Shown: positions 24,980 through 32,197 of the stretch, piece after piece
Position numbering within the stretch: position 1 is the first letter of the stretch
How the letters are laid out: each line of letters begins with the position of its first letter
DNA from: Canibacter oris
GTDB lineage: Bacteria; Actinomycetota; Actinomycetes; Actinomycetales; Microbacteriaceae
DNA length: 64,000 bases
Direction of reading: 5' to 3'
NCBI RefSeq assembly: GCF_014197205.1
Contig: NZ_JACIFD010000001.1
Coordinates: 62,001 to 126,000 of the forward strand
Program-made: the position numbers and the translations under genes
Notes under the pieces: model-generated
Databases searched by the model: none
The model's input: the letters and a program-made list of their open reading frames with translations, nothing else
Told to the model about the DNA's origin: nothing

Positions 24980-25011
24980 GCAAAGGGCGAGCATAATTGC
25001 TCGCCCTTTGC
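24980..25011 (+). terminator. Hairpin after rpmA
   Basis: A perfect 13-bp stem (24980-24992 with 24999-25011, loop ATAATT) lies in the 84-bp gap before obgE. No T-run follows it, so it may terminate weakly or stabilise the rplU-rpmA message. Confidence 0.7.
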
Positions 25012-25047
25012 TGTACTAGCAGCGAAAATTAGGTTAGGGTAACAGAC

Positions 25048-26562
25048 ATGGTAGCTTTTGTAGACCGGGTGCAGGTTTATTTGACAGGCGGTAACGGTGG
25101 TAACGGGTGCGTGTCTGTAAAGCGCGAGAAGTTTAAACCGCTCGCCGGTCCTGACGGCGGTAACGGCGGTAACGGCGGCGACATTATCCTGCTCGCAGAC
25201 TCCGGCGTGACAACCCTGCTGGAATACCATCGTCGGCCGCACCGCAGCGCCACAAACGGCGCATATGGCGCAGGCGACTGGCGTAACGGTGCGCACGGGG
25301 AGTCACAGACTCTCACCGTGCCGGTGGGCACTGTTGTGAAGGATCAGAACGGCGGGGTGCTCGCCGACCTGACTCAAAACGGCGACAAGTATGTTGCTGC
25401 GCGCGGCGGTGTCGGTGGTCTGGGAAACTCTGCGCTGGCTAGCACTAAGCGCAAAGCACCCGGGTTTGCGCTGCTCGGTATTGAGGGCGAGAGCGTCACG
25501 CTCACCCTGGAGTTGAAAAGCATCGCTGATGTTGCACTGGTGGGATACCCCTCAGCTGGTAAATCCAGTTTGATTGCCGCAATGAGTGCTGCGAAACCCA
25601 AAATCGCAGACTATCCGTTCACAACTCTGCACCCGAATCTCGGTGTGGTGGAGCAGGGCGAGCATCGTTTCACGATAGCGGATGTGCCTGGTCTAATAGA
25701 AGGAGCCAGCGACGGCAAAGGCCTGGGGCTGGATTTCCTGCGTCATGTGGAGCGCTGTGCGGTGCTGTTACACGTGCTAGATTGCGCGGCGCCGGAGGTG
25801 ACGCGCGATCCACTGAGCGACCTTGACGTAATTCTGCAAGAGCTTGAAAAGTATCCGGTTCCTGAGGGGCAGGTGCCGCTGTTGCAGCGTCCGCAGCTGG
25901 TGGCGCTGAATAAGGTGGATCTGCCCGACGCCCGTGAGCTCGCCGAGTTCGTAAAGCAAGATCTAGAAGACCGGGGATACCGGGTGTTCTTAATCTCCAC
26001 CGTGACTCGCGAGGGGCTGAAAGAGCTCGGCTATGCGCTGGGTGAAATTGTTGATAACGCACTGCAGGAGCGCCTGGCTGTGGAGGCTGAAACCGCCAAG
26101 CAGCGGATTATCCTGCGGCCGGAGCCGAAGGGACGGCAGGCCGGGTTTACGATTCGGGTTGAGGGCGGCACTGACGGAGCGCTGTACCGGATCCTTGGCG
26201 AAAAACCAGAGCGCTGGGTGAAACAGACCGATTTCACCAACGACGAGGCTATCGGGTATCTTGCGGATCGTCTCAACAAGCTTGGCATTGAAGAGGGGCT
26301 GGTGAAGGCCGGAGCTGTGGCGGGCTCTGCCGTGGTAATCGGAGAGGGTAAAGGTGTGGTTTTCGACTGGGAGCCAACCTTGACCAGCGCGGCAGAGGTG
26401 CAGATTGGCGCTCGCGGCACAGATAATCGCATCGACCAATCACATCGCCGCACTACTAAAGAACGGCGTGAGCAATACTACGAGTGGATGGATGCGAAGG
26501 CGGCGGCTCGAGAGCAGCTTGAAAAGGAGCGCGGCTCAGGAATGTGGGGCGACGCTGAATGA
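25048..26562 (+). CDS. obgE: GTPase Obg (ObgE/CgtA)
   Basis: A 504-residue GTPase linked to late 50S assembly and stress control. The Gly-rich Obg fold (about 1-158) has repeated NGGNGG turns. The G domain has GYPSAGKSSLIAAMS (G1), YPFTTLHPNLG (G2), DVPGLIEGASDGKGLG (G3) and NKVDL (G4). The C-terminal OCT domain (about 340-420, FTIRVEGG.DGALYRI.G) is followed by a charged tail. TAGGGT at 25035-25040 ends 7 bases before the ATG and also supplies an AGGG ribosome-like site, so the mode of initiation is ambiguous. It overlaps proB by ATGA. Confidence 0.97.
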   Translation: MVAFVDRVQVYLTGGNGGNGCVSVKREKFKPLAGPDGGNGGNGGDIILLADSGVTTLLEYHRRPHRSATNGAYGAGDWRNGAHGESQTLTVPVGTVVKDQNGGVLADLTQNGDKYVAARGGVGGLGNSALASTKRKAPGFALLGIEGESVTLTLELKSIADVALVGYPSAGKSSLIAAMSAAKPKIADYPFTTLHPNLGVVEQGEHRFTIADVPGLIEGASDGKGLGLDFLRHVERCAVLLHVLDCAAPEVTRDPLSDLDVILQELEKYPVPEGQVPLLQRPQLVALNKVDLPDARELAEFVKQDLEDRGYRVFLISTVTREGLKELGYALGEIVDNALQERLAVEAETAKQRIILRPEPKGRQAGFTIRVEGGTDGALYRILGEKPERWVKQTDFTNDEAIGYLADRLNKLGIEEGLVKAGAVAGSAVVIGEGKGVVFDWEPTLTSAAEVQIGARGTDNRIDQSHRRTTKERREQYYEWMDAKAAAREQLEKERGSGMWGDAE

Positions 26563-27338
26563 GCTTAAAAACCTTGCGGCACACTGGCCGAATCGTGGTG
26601 AAAGTTGGCTCATCATCGGTGAGCGGCGAAAATAGCGCCCAGATTCAAACTCTGGTGGATGCACTTGCAGCGCTGCGCGGTGATGGCTGTGAAGTGATTT
26701 TGGTGTCTTCTGGTGCGATTGCAACCGGAGTGCCGCTGCTGGGGCTGGAAACCCGGCCCACAGATTTGGCAACACAGCAGGCGGCGGCTGCGGTCGGGCA
26801 GAACATGCTGATTAACAACTATCAGGAAGCGCTGTCGCGTCACGGCCTGATTGCCGGGCAGATTCTTTTGACACCCGGTGATTTTGAGGAAGAAGAGAGC
26901 CGCTTTAACGCCAAAAACGCGCTGCACCGCCTGTTGCAGCTGGGCGTTTTGCCGATTGTGAACGAAAACGACACAGTGGCTACGCGCGAAATCCGTTTTG
27001 GCGACAATGATCGCTTGGCGGCACTGGTTGCGCGCCTGATTGGGGCCGATCAGCTGGTGCTATTGAGCGACGTTGACGCGCTTTACACCGCTCCACCGCA
27101 TGAACCCGGAGCTGAACGCATCACATTTGTGCCTTTCGGTGACGATTTAGATCAGGTGCGGATCGGCGAAGCTAAATCCGGCTGGGGTACCGGCGGCGCG
27201 CTTACCAAGGTTGCAGCCGCCCGGATGGCTGCTAACTCCGGCTGCGAGGTAGTGCTCACTAACACCAAGTTGCTGCCGGCGTTGGTCGCGGGGGAGCAGC
27301 ACGGCACCTGGTTTGCAGCGCGCCCCTGGAATTCTTGA
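26559..27338 (+). CDS. proB: Glutamate 5-kinase ProB, no PUA domain
   Basis: 259 residues; the first step of proline synthesis, phosphorylating the gamma-carboxyl of glutamate. The amino-acid kinase fold has RIVVKVGSSSVSG, VSSGAIATGVPLLG, NENDTVATREIRFGDNDRLAALVA and GTGGALTKVAAARMAANSGCEVVLTN. E. coli ProB has about 367 residues with a C-terminal PUA domain; this one ends after the kinase domain. The ATG overlaps the obgE stop (ATGA), implying translational coupling. proA follows after 150 bp with its own regulatory region. Confidence 0.95.
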   Translation: MSLKTLRHTGRIVVKVGSSSVSGENSAQIQTLVDALAALRGDGCEVILVSSGAIATGVPLLGLETRPTDLATQQAAAAVGQNMLINNYQEALSRHGLIAGQILLTPGDFEEEESRFNAKNALHRLLQLGVLPIVNENDTVATREIRFGDNDRLAALVARLIGADQLVLLSDVDALYTAPPHEPGAERITFVPFGDDLDQVRIGEAKSGWGTGGALTKVAAARMAANSGCEVVLTNTKLLPALVAGEQHGTWFAARPWNS

Positions 27339-27427
27339 CCGTGCGACTGGCGGTTTCAGCTTGCCAAAGACTGCGGTGTCATAACGACTTCAGTCCACGG
27401 TGTAATATCACAGAGCCAGCGGGATTT

Positions 27428-27459
27428 GCCTGACGGTGTTAGCGGTGTCAGGCTAACAC
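27428..27459 (+). promoter_or_regulatory. Two mutually exclusive hairpins upstream of proA
   Basis: GCCTGAC (27428-27434) can pair with GTCAGGC (27447-27453). GTGTTAGC (27436-27443) can pair with GCTAACAC (27452-27459). The arms interleave so only one hairpin can form. This is attenuator-like if transcribed from upstream; otherwise the repeats may bind protein. Confidence 0.45.
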
Positions 27460-27482
27460 AGTCTGCCGCGGCAGACTAACAT
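27460..27482 (+). promoter_or_regulatory. 18-bp perfect palindrome overlapping the putative proA -10 box
   Basis: AGTCTGCCG and CGGCAGACT form a perfect 18-bp palindrome (27460-27477). TAACAT (27477-27482) shares its last base and ends 6 bases before the proA ATG, as in leaderless promoters. A repressor bound to the palindrome would sit just upstream of and touching the -10 box. The regulator is unknown. Confidence 0.5.
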
Positions 27483-27488
27483 AGTAAT

Positions 27489-28745
27489 ATGGCACAACCA
27501 GCTGAGCTGACAGAATTGTTTCAAAGCGCTAAGCGCGCAGCTAAAACCATTGCGCAAGCCGGAACCCCGGTGAAAGATGCGGCGCTGGAGCAAATTGCTG
27601 CACTGTTAGTTGAGAGTGCCCCGCAAATTGCCGCCGCTAACGAGCTAGATATGCAGCGTGGTCGGGATGCGGGGATGGCTCCCGGCTTGCTTGACAGGTT
27701 ACTGCTAGATGAACCCCGGGTGCGGGCGCTGGCTGCGCAGGTGCGCGAGGTTATCGCGCTTACTGATCCGGTAGGGCAGGTGGTGCGCGGATCCACCCTC
27801 CCTAATGGTTTGCTGCTGCAACAGGTGCGGGTGCCGTTCGGCGTGATTGGCGCTATTTATGAGGCACGCCCGAACGTCACTGTGGATATTGCGGCGCTGG
27901 CGTTGAAGAGCGGTAACGCAGTGGTGTTGCGCGGTGGTAGTGCGGCACAGCGCACGAACGAGCAGCTGGTTGCGGTTTTGCAGGAGGCGCTGCAGCGAGT
28001 TGGGCTTGACGGCGCTGCGGTGCAGACCGTGGATGCTTTTGGGCGTGACGGCGCTGCGGCGATGATGACCGCGCGCGGCTATCTGGATGTTTTGATTCCG
28101 CGCGGCAGCGCTGGTCTGATTGCGACAGTGATTAAGGAAGCCACAGTGCCGGTGATTGAAACCGGGGCGGGTGTCGTGCACATTTACGTCGATGCGGCCG
28201 CCGAGCTGACACAGGCGCTGGAGATTATCGAAAATGCAAAGGTGCAGCGGCCGGGAGTGTGTAATGCGGTTGATACCGTGTTGCTGCACCAGGAGGTTGC
28301 AGCTGATTTTGTGCCGCTATTGGTGGATCGGCTCACCCCGCAGGGGGTGACTCTGTTGGGAGACGCGGCAAGTTGCCAGCTTGACGAGCGCATCTCGGAG
28401 GCGACTGACGAAACCTGGGGCACGGAGCATCTGGCTTTGCGGTTGGGGTTGCGGATTGTATCTGATTTAGATGCTGCGCTGCAGCACATTGAGGTTTATT
28501 CAACCGGACACACGGAGGCGGTGCTGTCGCAAAACGTAGCCGTTGTTGAGCGCTTTTTGCGGGAAGTAGATGCGGCCAGCGTGATTGCGAACGCTTCAAC
28601 CCGTTTCACTGATGGCGGCGCTTTTGGGTTTGGTGCCGAAGTTGGGATTTCAACACAGAAGTTGCATGCGCGCGGGCCGATGGCGTTGCCCGAGATGACC
28701 AGCACAAAGTGGATTACGCGTGGAAGTGGGCAAATTCGCTCGTAA
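27489..28745 (+). CDS. proA: Glutamate-5-semialdehyde dehydrogenase ProA
   Basis: 418 residues; reduces gamma-glutamyl phosphate to glutamate 5-semialdehyde with NADPH. Typical ProA features are VRVPFGVIGAIYEARPNVTVD, ALKSGNAVVLRGG, the catalytic Cys in QRPGVCNAVDTVLLH, and the C-terminal FGFGAEVGISTQKLHARGPMAL. The ATG has no ribosome site. Its upstream region holds a palindrome and alternative hairpins, so its control may be separate from that of proB. Confidence 0.97.
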   Translation: MAQPAELTELFQSAKRAAKTIAQAGTPVKDAALEQIAALLVESAPQIAAANELDMQRGRDAGMAPGLLDRLLLDEPRVRALAAQVREVIALTDPVGQVVRGSTLPNGLLLQQVRVPFGVIGAIYEARPNVTVDIAALALKSGNAVVLRGGSAAQRTNEQLVAVLQEALQRVGLDGAAVQTVDAFGRDGAAAMMTARGYLDVLIPRGSAGLIATVIKEATVPVIETGAGVVHIYVDAAAELTQALEIIENAKVQRPGVCNAVDTVLLHQEVAADFVPLLVDRLTPQGVTLLGDAASCQLDERISEATDETWGTEHLALRLGLRIVSDLDAALQHIEVYSTGHTEAVLSQNVAVVERFLREVDAASVIANASTRFTDGGAFGFGAEVGISTQKLHARGPMALPEMTSTKWITRGSGQIRS

Positions 28746-28772
28746 CACGGTAAGATTAATTGACACAGAAAG

Positions 28773-28988
28773 ATGGGAATTATGTTTAATAGCGTATTCG
28801 TGACTGAGGGTGCACACGTCGTTAATGAGCTCGTAGCTCCTGCGCCTGTTTTTGGTGCAATTGCTTTTGTTGCTTTCACCGCACTGGCGATTGTTACTTT
28901 CAGCTTCCGCGATGTTGCTAATCGCCACTCTGAAAAAGCTGCAGCTTATAAAGAGAAGTTTGGCGGTCAGGCGCCACATCACCGGTGA
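28773..28988 (+). CDS. Small single-pass membrane protein of unknown function
   Basis: 71 residues with one hydrophobic helix (about 25-47, [20 protein letters not shown]), then a charged stretch [22 protein letters not shown] and a His-rich end. I do not recognise a named family. A small membrane gene between proA and nadD recurs in related actinobacteria. The start may be the ATG at 28773 or the one at 28782. It overlaps nadD by 4 bases (GTGA), indicating translational coupling. Confidence 0.75.
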   Translation: MGIMFNSVFVTEGAHVVNELVAPAPVFGAIAFVAFTALAIVTFSFRDVANRHSEKAAAYKEKFGGQAPHHR

Positions 28989-29575
28989 GTTCTAAACCTC
29001 GTCGTATCGGCGTTATGGGTGGGACTTTTGACCCCATCCATCACGGGCATTTGGTGGCCGCAAGTGAGGTCGCCGACAGCTTTGATCTCGACGAGGTTAT
29101 TTTTGTGCCCACCGGGCAACCGTGGCAGAAGTCGGGGGTTAGCGACGCGGAGCATCGCTACCTGATGACGGTTGTTGCCACAGCAAGCAATCCGCGTTTT
29201 ACTGTCAGTCGCGTAGATATTGATCGTGCGGGGCCAACATACACCGTTGATACCCTGCGAGATTTACGGGCTCAGTATCCTAACGATGAGCTTTTCTTTA
29301 TCACCGGCGCTGACGCTATAGGGCAGATTATGAGCTGGAAAGATATCGATAAGGTGTGGGATTTGGCACATTTTATTGGTGTTTCCAGGCCCGGTCATGA
29401 GCTGTCATTAAGCGGTTTGTCGGAAAATAATGTTAGTTTATTAGAAGTCCCGGCTCTGGCTATCTCCTCAACGGATTGTCGGAGGCGTGTCGCGCGAGGT
29501 TTCCCGGTGTGGTACCTCGTCCCTGACGGTGTGGTGCAGTACATTGCTAAACACCGGCTGTATTTGACCAACTAA
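28985..29575 (+). CDS. nadD: Nicotinate-nucleotide adenylyltransferase NadD
   Basis: 196 residues; makes deamido-NAD from nicotinate mononucleotide and ATP. The nucleotidyltransferase motif is [21 protein letters not shown], with [29 protein letters not shown] and the second signature [13 protein letters not shown]. The GTG start overlaps the preceding stop. The acidic membrane protein and rsfS follow, giving the widespread nadD...rsfS linkage. Confidence 0.96.
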   Translation: MSSKPRRIGVMGGTFDPIHHGHLVAASEVADSFDLDEVIFVPTGQPWQKSGVSDAEHRYLMTVVATASNPRFTVSRVDIDRAGPTYTVDTLRDLRAQYPNDELFFITGADAIGQIMSWKDIDKVWDLAHFIGVSRPGHELSLSGLSENNVSLLEVPALAISSTDCRRRVARGFPVWYLVPDGVVQYIAKHRLYLTN

Positions 29576-29586
29576 GGTACCTAAAG

Positions 29587-31368
29587 ATGAACGAGAACAC
29601 TCCAGAACGGCAGCTGACCCGGCGTGAGCTGCGTGAGCTTGCAGCGCAGCAGGCAGCGCAGACAACTGGTGAGTACACAGATACCGCAACCACGGGGTTT
29701 GCGGTGCACGCAGAACCGGGCTACACCGCTGAGCAGCTGCGGATTGTTGAAGAATTAACTGCCGCAGTGCAGGTTTCACGGGTTACCGCTGCTGGCACCG
29801 AACTGTCGCGGCGCGAATACCGTGCGGCACGGGAAGCAGAGTATCAGCGTTTGCTGGCTGAGTGGGAAGCTGAGAATGGCCCACTAGCTGCATACGGGGT
29901 GCCAGTAGCTGCTGATGCTGATGCAACAGCAGCTTTTGAGCCGGTTGCGGCTGTTGCGGTCACACCTGCCGCGGCTGAAGATGAAGATACCGCAACGGGC
30001 GCAGCTGAAGCTGCGGCAGAGGTAGCGCCCACACCGCAACCTGCAGTGGAAGAGAACACCGCAGTAGGTGCAGCAGGTTCGGGGACAGACGTACAGCTGG
30101 AAGCGCCAACTGCGCTGGCGGAGGACGCCGCAGTAGAAGCTGAACCGGTTGTGGAACCAGTAGCTGTAGGGCACGATGGTGGTGCCACTACGATAGAAGG
30201 CGCTGACAGCGGCGCTGCTGTGGAAGAGATCGCGCTGGAAACAGATGAGGTCGCGCTGGAAGCAGATGATGTGGCGCCGGAAGCTAACGCCTTTGATGCA
30301 GAACTGCCTGCGACCCAGGCTTTCAGTGTTGCAGAGCTTGCGGAAGCCGCAGGCGCAGCGGAGGCTAGTGAAGCCGCGGCTAGTGCAGAGTCAAACACCA
30401 AGAAACGGCTTTGGCCATGGGGTAAAAAGGATAAAGAGCAGCAGCCGGAAACCGCTGCCGCAGATGCAGCTGCTGCGGAAGAAGAAGCCGATATTGCTGC
30501 CGCTGTTGTTGCTGATGTTACCGGTGCCGATAGTATTGCTGAAACTGCGGAAACCGCGGAAGCGCCGGAAACTGGTGGGGCAGTACTAGTTGACCAGGCA
30601 GCTGATGTCACAGAGGAGGCGGCAGAAGAAAACGCTGGATCTGTTAATGAGCCAGAGCTGCTGGAAGCAGAACTGGTAGCTGACCCAGAACCTGAGGTGA
30701 CTGTTTTCACAACCGAGAACGAAGTTATCGTTCCGGCTGTCGAGGAAGCACAGGTAGCTGCGGAAGCGGAAATTGTTGCCGGTGATGCCGCGGCTGACGA
30801 TGCGGATGCGGATAGTGCCACTGCGACGCCGGAGTCGGTGGAGTACTCATTCCCAGATATCGCACCGCTAGACGAAGAAGTATCAGTTTTTGATGCCGGC
30901 AGCAACAGAGAAATGTCTGCAACCACCGGTTTTGATGCTCTAATTAACCGTGCAGTTGAGGAGGAAACCTCAGCTTCCGTGACCAGCGGCACCGCCGCCC
31001 TGATTCTGCCGACGCTGCCAGAAGAAGCAGTTTTGAAGGCAGCGCTTGACGAGGAAAGCGGTGTGTTCGTGTCTGGTTCTATCCAGTTACCGCAATCAGT
31101 TGGGGAGACCGGTGGGCATCACAGCCTGCACGGCAGCGATGCCGGGGAAAAAGAAGTGCTGGATGAAATTTTTGAAACCAGTTCACACACTCAGCCAGTT
31201 TCGGCCCTGCGTGCGGTTTCGTCGCAGCACGCGCAGGTGACACAGATGCTTGCCGAAACCAAAAAAGACGACAGCAAAGCACCACTGGTGTTTATGATTA
31301 CGGGCGGAGCTCTGGTGGTTGCTGCGGGAGCTGTTGTGGTTGCTGCCCTGAACGGAATGTTTGGTTAA
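29587..31368 (+). CDS. Long acidic Ala/Glu-rich protein with C-terminal membrane anchor
   Basis: 593 residues. The first 100 contain two related basic motifs, LTRRELRELAAQQA and LSRREYRAAREAEY. Residues about 100-480 are low complexity, very rich in Ala, Glu, Asp and Val, with local repeats (EVALEADDVAPEA) and one Trp/Lys island KKRLWPWGKKDKE near 275. The C-terminus is one hydrophobic helix (PLVFMITGGALVVAAGAVVVAAL) with only four residues after it, as in tail-anchored proteins. AAAG lies before the ATG, and rsfS begins 4 bp after its stop. I do not recognise the family; a scaffold-like role is only a guess. Confidence 0.8.
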   Translation: MNENTPERQLTRRELRELAAQQAAQTTGEYTDTATTGFAVHAEPGYTAEQLRIVEELTAAVQVSRVTAAGTELSRREYRAAREAEYQRLLAEWEAENGPLAAYGVPVAADADATAAFEPVAAVAVTPAAAEDEDTATGAAEAAAEVAPTPQPAVEENTAVGAAGSGTDVQLEAPTALAEDAAVEAEPVVEPVAVGHDGGATTIEGADSGAAVEEIALETDEVALEADDVAPEANAFDAELPATQAFSVAELAEAAGAAEASEAAASAESNTKKRLWPWGKKDKEQQPETAAADAAAAEEEADIAAAVVADVTGADSIAETAETAEAPETGGAVLVDQAADVTEEAAEENAGSVNEPELLEAELVADPEPEVTVFTTENEVIVPAVEEAQVAAEAEIVAGDAAADDADADSATATPESVEYSFPDIAPLDEEVSVFDAGSNREMSATTGFDALINRAVEEETSASVTSGTAALILPTLPEEAVLKAALDEESGVFVSGSIQLPQSVGETGGHHSLHGSDAGEKEVLDEIFETSSHTQPVSALRAVSSQHAQVTQMLAETKKDDSKAPLVFMITGGALVVAAGAVVVAALNGMFG

Positions 31369-31372
31369 ATAA

Positions 31373-31741
31373 ATGGTAGAAAAATTAACTGCTGCGCAGC
31401 AGCTGGAAATCGCGTTGCAGGCGGGTCAGAAAGTTGATGCGCTAGATCCCGTGGCGCTCGAGGTTTCAGAGGTTTTCGGCTACGCGGATGTGTTCCTGAT
31501 TGTTGGCGGCACCGTTGAACGCAACGTACAAGCAATCGCGCGCGAAATCGAAGATGCATTGAACCTCTCGGGTGTGAAAACCCTGCGTCGTGAAGGGCGA
31601 GAAACCGGCAGGTGGATCCTGCTTGATTTCGGTGACCTTATCGTGCATGTTTTCCACCAGGAAGAGCGCGAGTTCTATAGCCTCGAGCGGCTGTGGGATG
31701 ACGGCAGAAAAATTGACGTGTCACAGTATTTAGCTGGCTAA
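31373..31741 (+). CDS. rsfS: Ribosomal silencing factor RsfS
   Basis: 122 residues, one RsfS/Iojap domain. Features are VALEVSEVFGYADVFLIVGGTVERNVQAIA, GRETGRWILLDFGDLIVHVFHQEEREFYSLERLW. RsfS binds L14 and blocks joining of the subunits when nutrients are scarce. It begins 4 bp after the preceding gene with no ribosome site, so coupling is likely. A terminator follows. Confidence 0.96.
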   Translation: MVEKLTAAQQLEIALQAGQKVDALDPVALEVSEVFGYADVFLIVGGTVERNVQAIAREIEDALNLSGVKTLRREGRETGRWILLDFGDLIVHVFHQEEREFYSLERLWDDGRKIDVSQYLAG

Positions 31742-31751
31742 AACACGATGC

Positions 31752-31791
31752 AAGCAAGGAACACGCTCGCTTTGCGTGTTCCTTGCTTTTT
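31752..31791 (+). terminator. Terminator of the nadD-rsfS unit
   Basis: A perfect 15-bp stem (31752-31766 with 31774-31788, loop TCGCTTT) ends in a TTTTT run. Its 3' half also contains the -35 hexamer of the next promoter. Confidence 0.92.
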
Positions 31792-31800
31792 ATGTATACT
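31772..31800 (+). promoter_or_regulatory. tRNA-Ala promoter nested in the rsfS terminator
   Basis: TTGCGT (31772-31777) and TATACT (31795-31800) have 17-bp spacing. The -35 lies inside the terminator hairpin. The predicted start is about 29 bases before the tRNA. An 8-bp leader hairpin with one G-T pair follows at 31811-31830. Confidence 0.65.
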
Positions 31801-31835
31801 AAAAAAGTTGTCGGTCGAGTATTCGGCCGATTTCA

Positions 31836-31908
31836 GGGCCTGTAGCGCAGTTGGTAGCGCACCTGCATGGCATGCAGGGGGTCACGGGTTCGATTCCCGT
31901 CAGGTCCA
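31836..31908 (+). tRNA. tRNA-Ala (GGC anticodon)
   Basis: A 73-base cloverleaf with acceptor GGGCCTG/CAGGTCC containing one G-T pair at position 3 (the alanine identity position 3-70). The D-arm is GCGC...GCGC, the anticodon loop ATGGCAT (GGC), the T-loop TTCGATT and the discriminator A. Confidence 0.96.
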
Positions 31909-31917
31909 CAAACTGTG

Positions 31918-31957
31918 AAGTCCCAGGGTGAATTTATTCATGCGCCTTGGGACTTTT
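31918..31957 (+). terminator. Terminator after tRNA-Ala
   Basis: AAGTCCCAGGG (31918-31928) pairs with the segment ending TGGGACTT (31948-31955), 11 bp with one wobble, followed by TT. It starts 10 bp beyond the tRNA. Confidence 0.75.
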
Positions 31958-32013
31958 GCTTTGCAGAGTAGTATCATCCCGTGGAGACAGTGTATTCAGC
32001 GAAGGGGAGTAGC

Positions 32014-32100
32014 ATGAATGATACTTACGCGGCTGAGGCTGCGAAGCGCGACCTGAAAACCGCCGTGCTAGATACAGCTGTTGCTGTCGCAGTGGCTTGA
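32014..32100 (+). CDS. Possible 28-residue peptide or relic of a gene
   Basis: An ATG with an excellent ribosome site (AGGGGAG, 4 bases away) opens a 28-codon frame: MNDTYAAEAAKRDLKTAVLD followed by TAVAVAVA and TGA. The amphipathic start and Ala/Val end could be the beginning of a lost membrane protein. The following 97 bp before the RclA-like gene keep Ala/Val-like codons in other frames, which would fit a frameshifted remnant. I do not recognise it. It could also be a leader peptide for the next gene. Confidence 0.35.
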   Translation: MNDTYAAEAAKRDLKTAVLDTAVAVAVA

Positions 32101-32197
32101 TGGCAGCTGCGGTTTAGTGGCTCGGTTACGCAGTGAGGTTCATGGCAGCGGTGGCAGCGTGCCTAGCGAAGAAAAGAATCAAGCAGGAAGGCTGAAG

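Noticed and set aside
29844-30992. A 382-codon open frame on the minus strand, Ser/Ala-rich
   Set aside because: It is the antisense of the Ala/Glu-rich gene at 29587-31368. Such frames stay open because of codon bias, and no ribosome site or known domain is present.
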